Below are positions 61,795-64,000 of a stretch of DNA of 64,000 bases, piece by piece. The DNA lies in the NCBI RefSeq assembly GCF_011064825.1, contig NZ_CP048751.1:2914001-2978000 (forward strand), written 5' to 3'. Each line of letters opens with the position of its first letter. The stretch's first letter is position 1. The position numbers were made by a program, and so were the translations under genes. This DNA is from Brevundimonas mediterranea (GTDB lineage Bacteria > Pseudomonadota > Alphaproteobacteria > Caulobacterales > Caulobacteraceae). The notes below the pieces were generated by a model. The model had not been told where the DNA came from and did no database searches. It saw only the letters and a list, made by a program, of their open reading frames with translations.

Positions 61795-64000
61795 TCAGAA
61801 CCGGAAGCTGGCCCGCAGCAGCAGCGAATAGCGGACGTAATCCTCAAGCAGTTCCGCGTCGCCCGTCAGGGACAGCATGCCCAGGTCGTTGCCCAGGTTC
61901 ATGCGGAAGCCCAGGATCAGGCCGCCGCCCTCGACCCCGTCCGGCGACAGGACGAAGTCCGGGCCGCCGCTGGCGAAGCGGGCGATGGTCTCGCCAGCGT
62001 CGACGGACAGGTTCTGGCGATAGCCGATGCGCAGTTCCGGACGGATCCAGCCGTCCTTGCCGAAGCCGTAGCCGACGTTCATCGCCGCAACGGCCGAGAA
62101 GATGTGGCTGTCGCGCGAGTCGATATCCAGATCGAAGCCGCTGCCGCCGCCCGATTCGGAGCGGGCGCCTTCCGACAGGCGGAAGTACTCGGCGTACACC
62201 TCGGGACGGACGTTCAGGCGACCGTAGTTGCGCTCGTAGGAGGCGCCGCCGGCTGCGGCTGCAGTCCAGCCGTGCCAGTCGGATTTGTTGTTCAGATAGA
62301 CGCCGTTGGCGACCAGCGACCGGTCGGCGTTGAAGCTGGCGTAGCCGCCGGCCGCGCGCGCCCAGGTCGTCCAGTACTGGCCCTGCGCACGCCAGTAGAG
62401 GCCCAGCTCCAGCAGGTTGGCCGACAGGACTTCCTCTGCCTCGGACTCGGGGTCCTTGATGTCCGACGAGGTGAAGGCGGCGGTCAGGCCGAAGGCGCCC
62501 GCGCCGGTGCCCTTTTCGACGCCGCCCGCGACGCCGAAGCCCTCAGAGCGGAAGCCGTAGGAATCGGTCTTGTCCTTGTCGGCGTAGAAGTTGATCTCCT
62601 GCACCCAGGCGCTGGTCTCGCCGGGGGCGGCGGAGGCGTTGCGGCCGGTGAGGGCGCGGGTCACCGCGTCGACGCCGGCCGACAGGGACATCAGAGGCCC
62701 GCCCGAGTGGTCCGGCAGCATCTGCTCATAGGCGTCGATGAAGCCGTCCCGGTTCGTCTGGCTCAGGAACAGGTTCCGGATCGTCTCATTGCTGCCTAGG
62801 GCGGCATAGACGGCGTCGAAGGCCGAGGCCTCGACGGGGATCAGATCGGCCTCCTGGGCGGTGCGGCGACGGGCGTCGACGTAGACCTCCCCTGCGGCTT
62901 GATCGACACCCGCCTGAACGACGTAAAGATAGGGGGAATTATCGGTCAGCAGGCTCTGGTTGATGTCACCGACGTTCAGGGCGCCAGCCTTGATCACGCT
63001 GAACCGCTCCGGCGACTCCAGAAGGGACGAGAAGCGGACGCCCAGTTGCGCGCCCGTGGCCAGGGTTGCGGCGCCGCTGACATTGAATCCGCCGGCGCGA
63101 TCGCCTTGAGGGTCGACGGCGACGATCAGGACGCCCTCGGCCCCGACGTTCAGGCTGGAAATGGAAGTGGCGGTCGTCTGGGTCGCGTTCAGCGTGCCCT
63201 TGGAGACGTTGATGTCCAGAGCCCCGTCGCTGTCGGTGACAGCGCCGCTCACCGCCGCGCCGCCGCTGATGGACAGGCGGTCGGCGCCGGCGCCGAAGGA
63301 CATGTCGCCGATGACCGTGCCGTTCTCGACGTTGAAGGCATCCGCGCCCGAACCGAATTTCACCGCGCCGACGATGACGGGTTCGCTGGCGTCAGGGACC
63401 CCGTCCTTGTCCGTATCGGTCGCCGTGCTGCCGGCGGCGGCCGGGATGCCGTACTGACGAACCGTGACGCCGCTGGTGTTGGCCGTCAGGTCGATGGCGG
63501 TCACCGTGCCGTCGATCGCCGTAGTGTCGGTGGAGTCCGCCGACAGCGAGCCGATGATGGAACCGGCGTTGCTCAATTGGGTCAGGGTGCCGGACTGGTC
63601 GCGGATGACCGTCGCGGCGCCGTGGTTTCCGCCGAACGAGGCCACGATATTGCCAGTGTTTGTCAGCGAACCGACATTGGCGCCGGCGCCGATGAGCACG
63701 CCCGTGGCCGTATGGGCCTGTTTGCCGGAGGCGACGGCCTGGATATTGCCCGTGTTCGAGATGGCCGGGGCGGTGACGCCGGCGCCGATCCAGATAGCGG
63801 TGGCGTTGGCGTCCACGGCTGTGGAGGCGATTCCGCCTTCGTTGCGCACCCCGCCCGCGACGGTGACGGTCTGGCCGCCGGCCACGCCCAGCTGCAGGGC
63901 GCGCGATTCGACGCCGGAATAGACGCCGGTCCCGGTGATGGAGCCGCGGTTGATCAGGCCATAGGCGGCGTCGCCGGCGCCTACGGCGCCGAGGGTCACC
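61795..64000 (-). CDS. Autotransporter, partial at right edge
   Basis: C-terminal 734 residues of a large autotransporter; the 5' end lies beyond the window. The passenger part is built from beta-helix-type repeats (ITGTGVYSG; SNTGNIQAV; LTNTGNIVAS; LSNAGSIIGS) and contains one DxDxDG loop (DTDKDGVPD) that may bind calcium. The barrel domain covers about the last 270 residues, from near GRNASAAPGETSAWVQ to the final F in ASFRF. The passenger function is unknown. It converges on tRNA-Val and shares its terminator. Confidence 0.9.
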   Translation of the reverse strand, partial: VTLGAVGAGDAAYGLINRGSITGTGVYSGVESRALQLGVAGGQTVTVAGGVRNEGGIASTAVDANATAIWIGAGVTAPAISNTGNIQAVASGKQAHTATGVLIGAGANVGSLTNTGNIVASFGGNHGAATVIRDQSGTLTQLSNAGSIIGSLSADSTDTTAIDGTVTAIDLTANTSGVTVRQYGIPAAAGSTATDTDKDGVPDASEPVIVGAVKFGSGADAFNVENGTVIGDMSFGAGADRLSISGGAAVSGAVTDSDGALDINVSKGTLNATQTTATSISSLNVGAEGVLIVAVDPQGDRAGGFNVSGAATLATGAQLGVRFSSLLESPERFSVIKAGALNVGDINQSLLTDNSPYLYVVQAGVDQAAGEVYVDARRRTAQEADLIPVEASAFDAVYAALGSNETIRNLFLSQTNRDGFIDAYEQMLPDHSGGPLMSLSAGVDAVTRALTGRNASAAPGETSAWVQEINFYADKDKTDSYGFRSEGFGVAGGVEKGTGAGAFGLTAAFTSSDIKDPESEAEEVLSANLLELGLYWRAQGQYWTTWARAAGGYASFNADRSLVANGVYLNNKSDWHGWTAAAAGGASYERNYGRLNVRPEVYAEYFRLSEGARSESGGGSGFDLDIDSRDSHIFSAVAAMNVGYGFGKDGWIRPELRIGYRQNLSVDAGETIARFASGGPDFVLSPDGVEGGGLILGFRMNLGNDLGMLSLTGDAELLEDYVRYSLLLRASFRF

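Overview
The window is high-GC alphaproteobacterial DNA, most likely from Caulobacterales and probably Brevundimonas or a close relative. The gene order tig-clpP-cicA-clpX-lon-hup (52.4-61.6 kb) is that known from Caulobacter. The intergenic palindromic repeats, the SemiSWEET and DPP4-type peptidase genes and the TonB-free outer-membrane proteins also fit. The genus is an inference; no rRNA gene is present.

Region 1 (0.1-34.2 kb) is an almost uninterrupted nitrate-metabolism block. It starts with an assimilatory unit, nasT-nasS, then a leader RNA ending in an intrinsic terminator, then nirB-nirD-nasA-cobA (nitrate to nitrite to ammonium, plus siroheme precursor). Convergent to it is one long minus-strand respiratory operon of 11 genes running narK1-narK2-narG-narH-narJ-narI-parvulin-porin-hemerythrin-carbonic anhydrase-mobA. 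Divergent from narK1 is a Crp/Fnr-family regulator (NarR-like, no cluster cysteines, FNR-type ExxSR recognition helix). Next come moaA, modABC, nnrS, an adenosylcobalamin-dependent ribonucleotide reductase, a RIC/YtfE di-iron repair protein, and the moaD-moaE-moaB-moaC-moeA molybdopterin operon. Four FNR-type boxes (22117, 22232, 24294, 30562) tie nitrate transport, molybdate uptake, anaerobic dNTP synthesis and nitrosative-stress repair together. No NO-forming nitrite reductase, NO reductase or N2O reductase gene lies in the window.

Region 2 (34.2-36.55 kb) looks like an accessory junction. It has about 430 bp without a gene, a lone chrA chromate transporter, an AlpA-type excisionase-like gene with operator-like palindromes upstream, and then the 3' end of tRNA-Lys(CTT). 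This is the usual geometry of an integrative-element boundary.

Region 3 (36.7-52.2 kb) is mixed housekeeping. It holds an amino-acid permease, an HPt protein, a ParDE-type toxin-antitoxin pair, chorismate mutase, ferredoxin-NADP reductase, DPP4 peptidase, an amidase lipoprotein, SemiSWEET, a 36-residue membrane peptide, an SCP2 protein, an acyl-CoA dehydrogenase and a single-chain EgtB-EgtD ergothioneine enzyme. A complete IS1111-type IS110-family element with 11-bp inverted repeats follows, then small stress-type proteins and an MBL-fold hydrolase.

Region 4 (52.4-64.0 kb) is the proteostasis cluster (trigger factor, ClpP, CicA, ClpX, Lon) with HU and tRNA-Val(TAC). It also contains three overlapping tiny genes, a 171-bp nested palindrome and about 560 bp of hairpin-rich non-coding DNA upstream of lon. 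The window ends inside a large autotransporter gene that is cut by the right edge.
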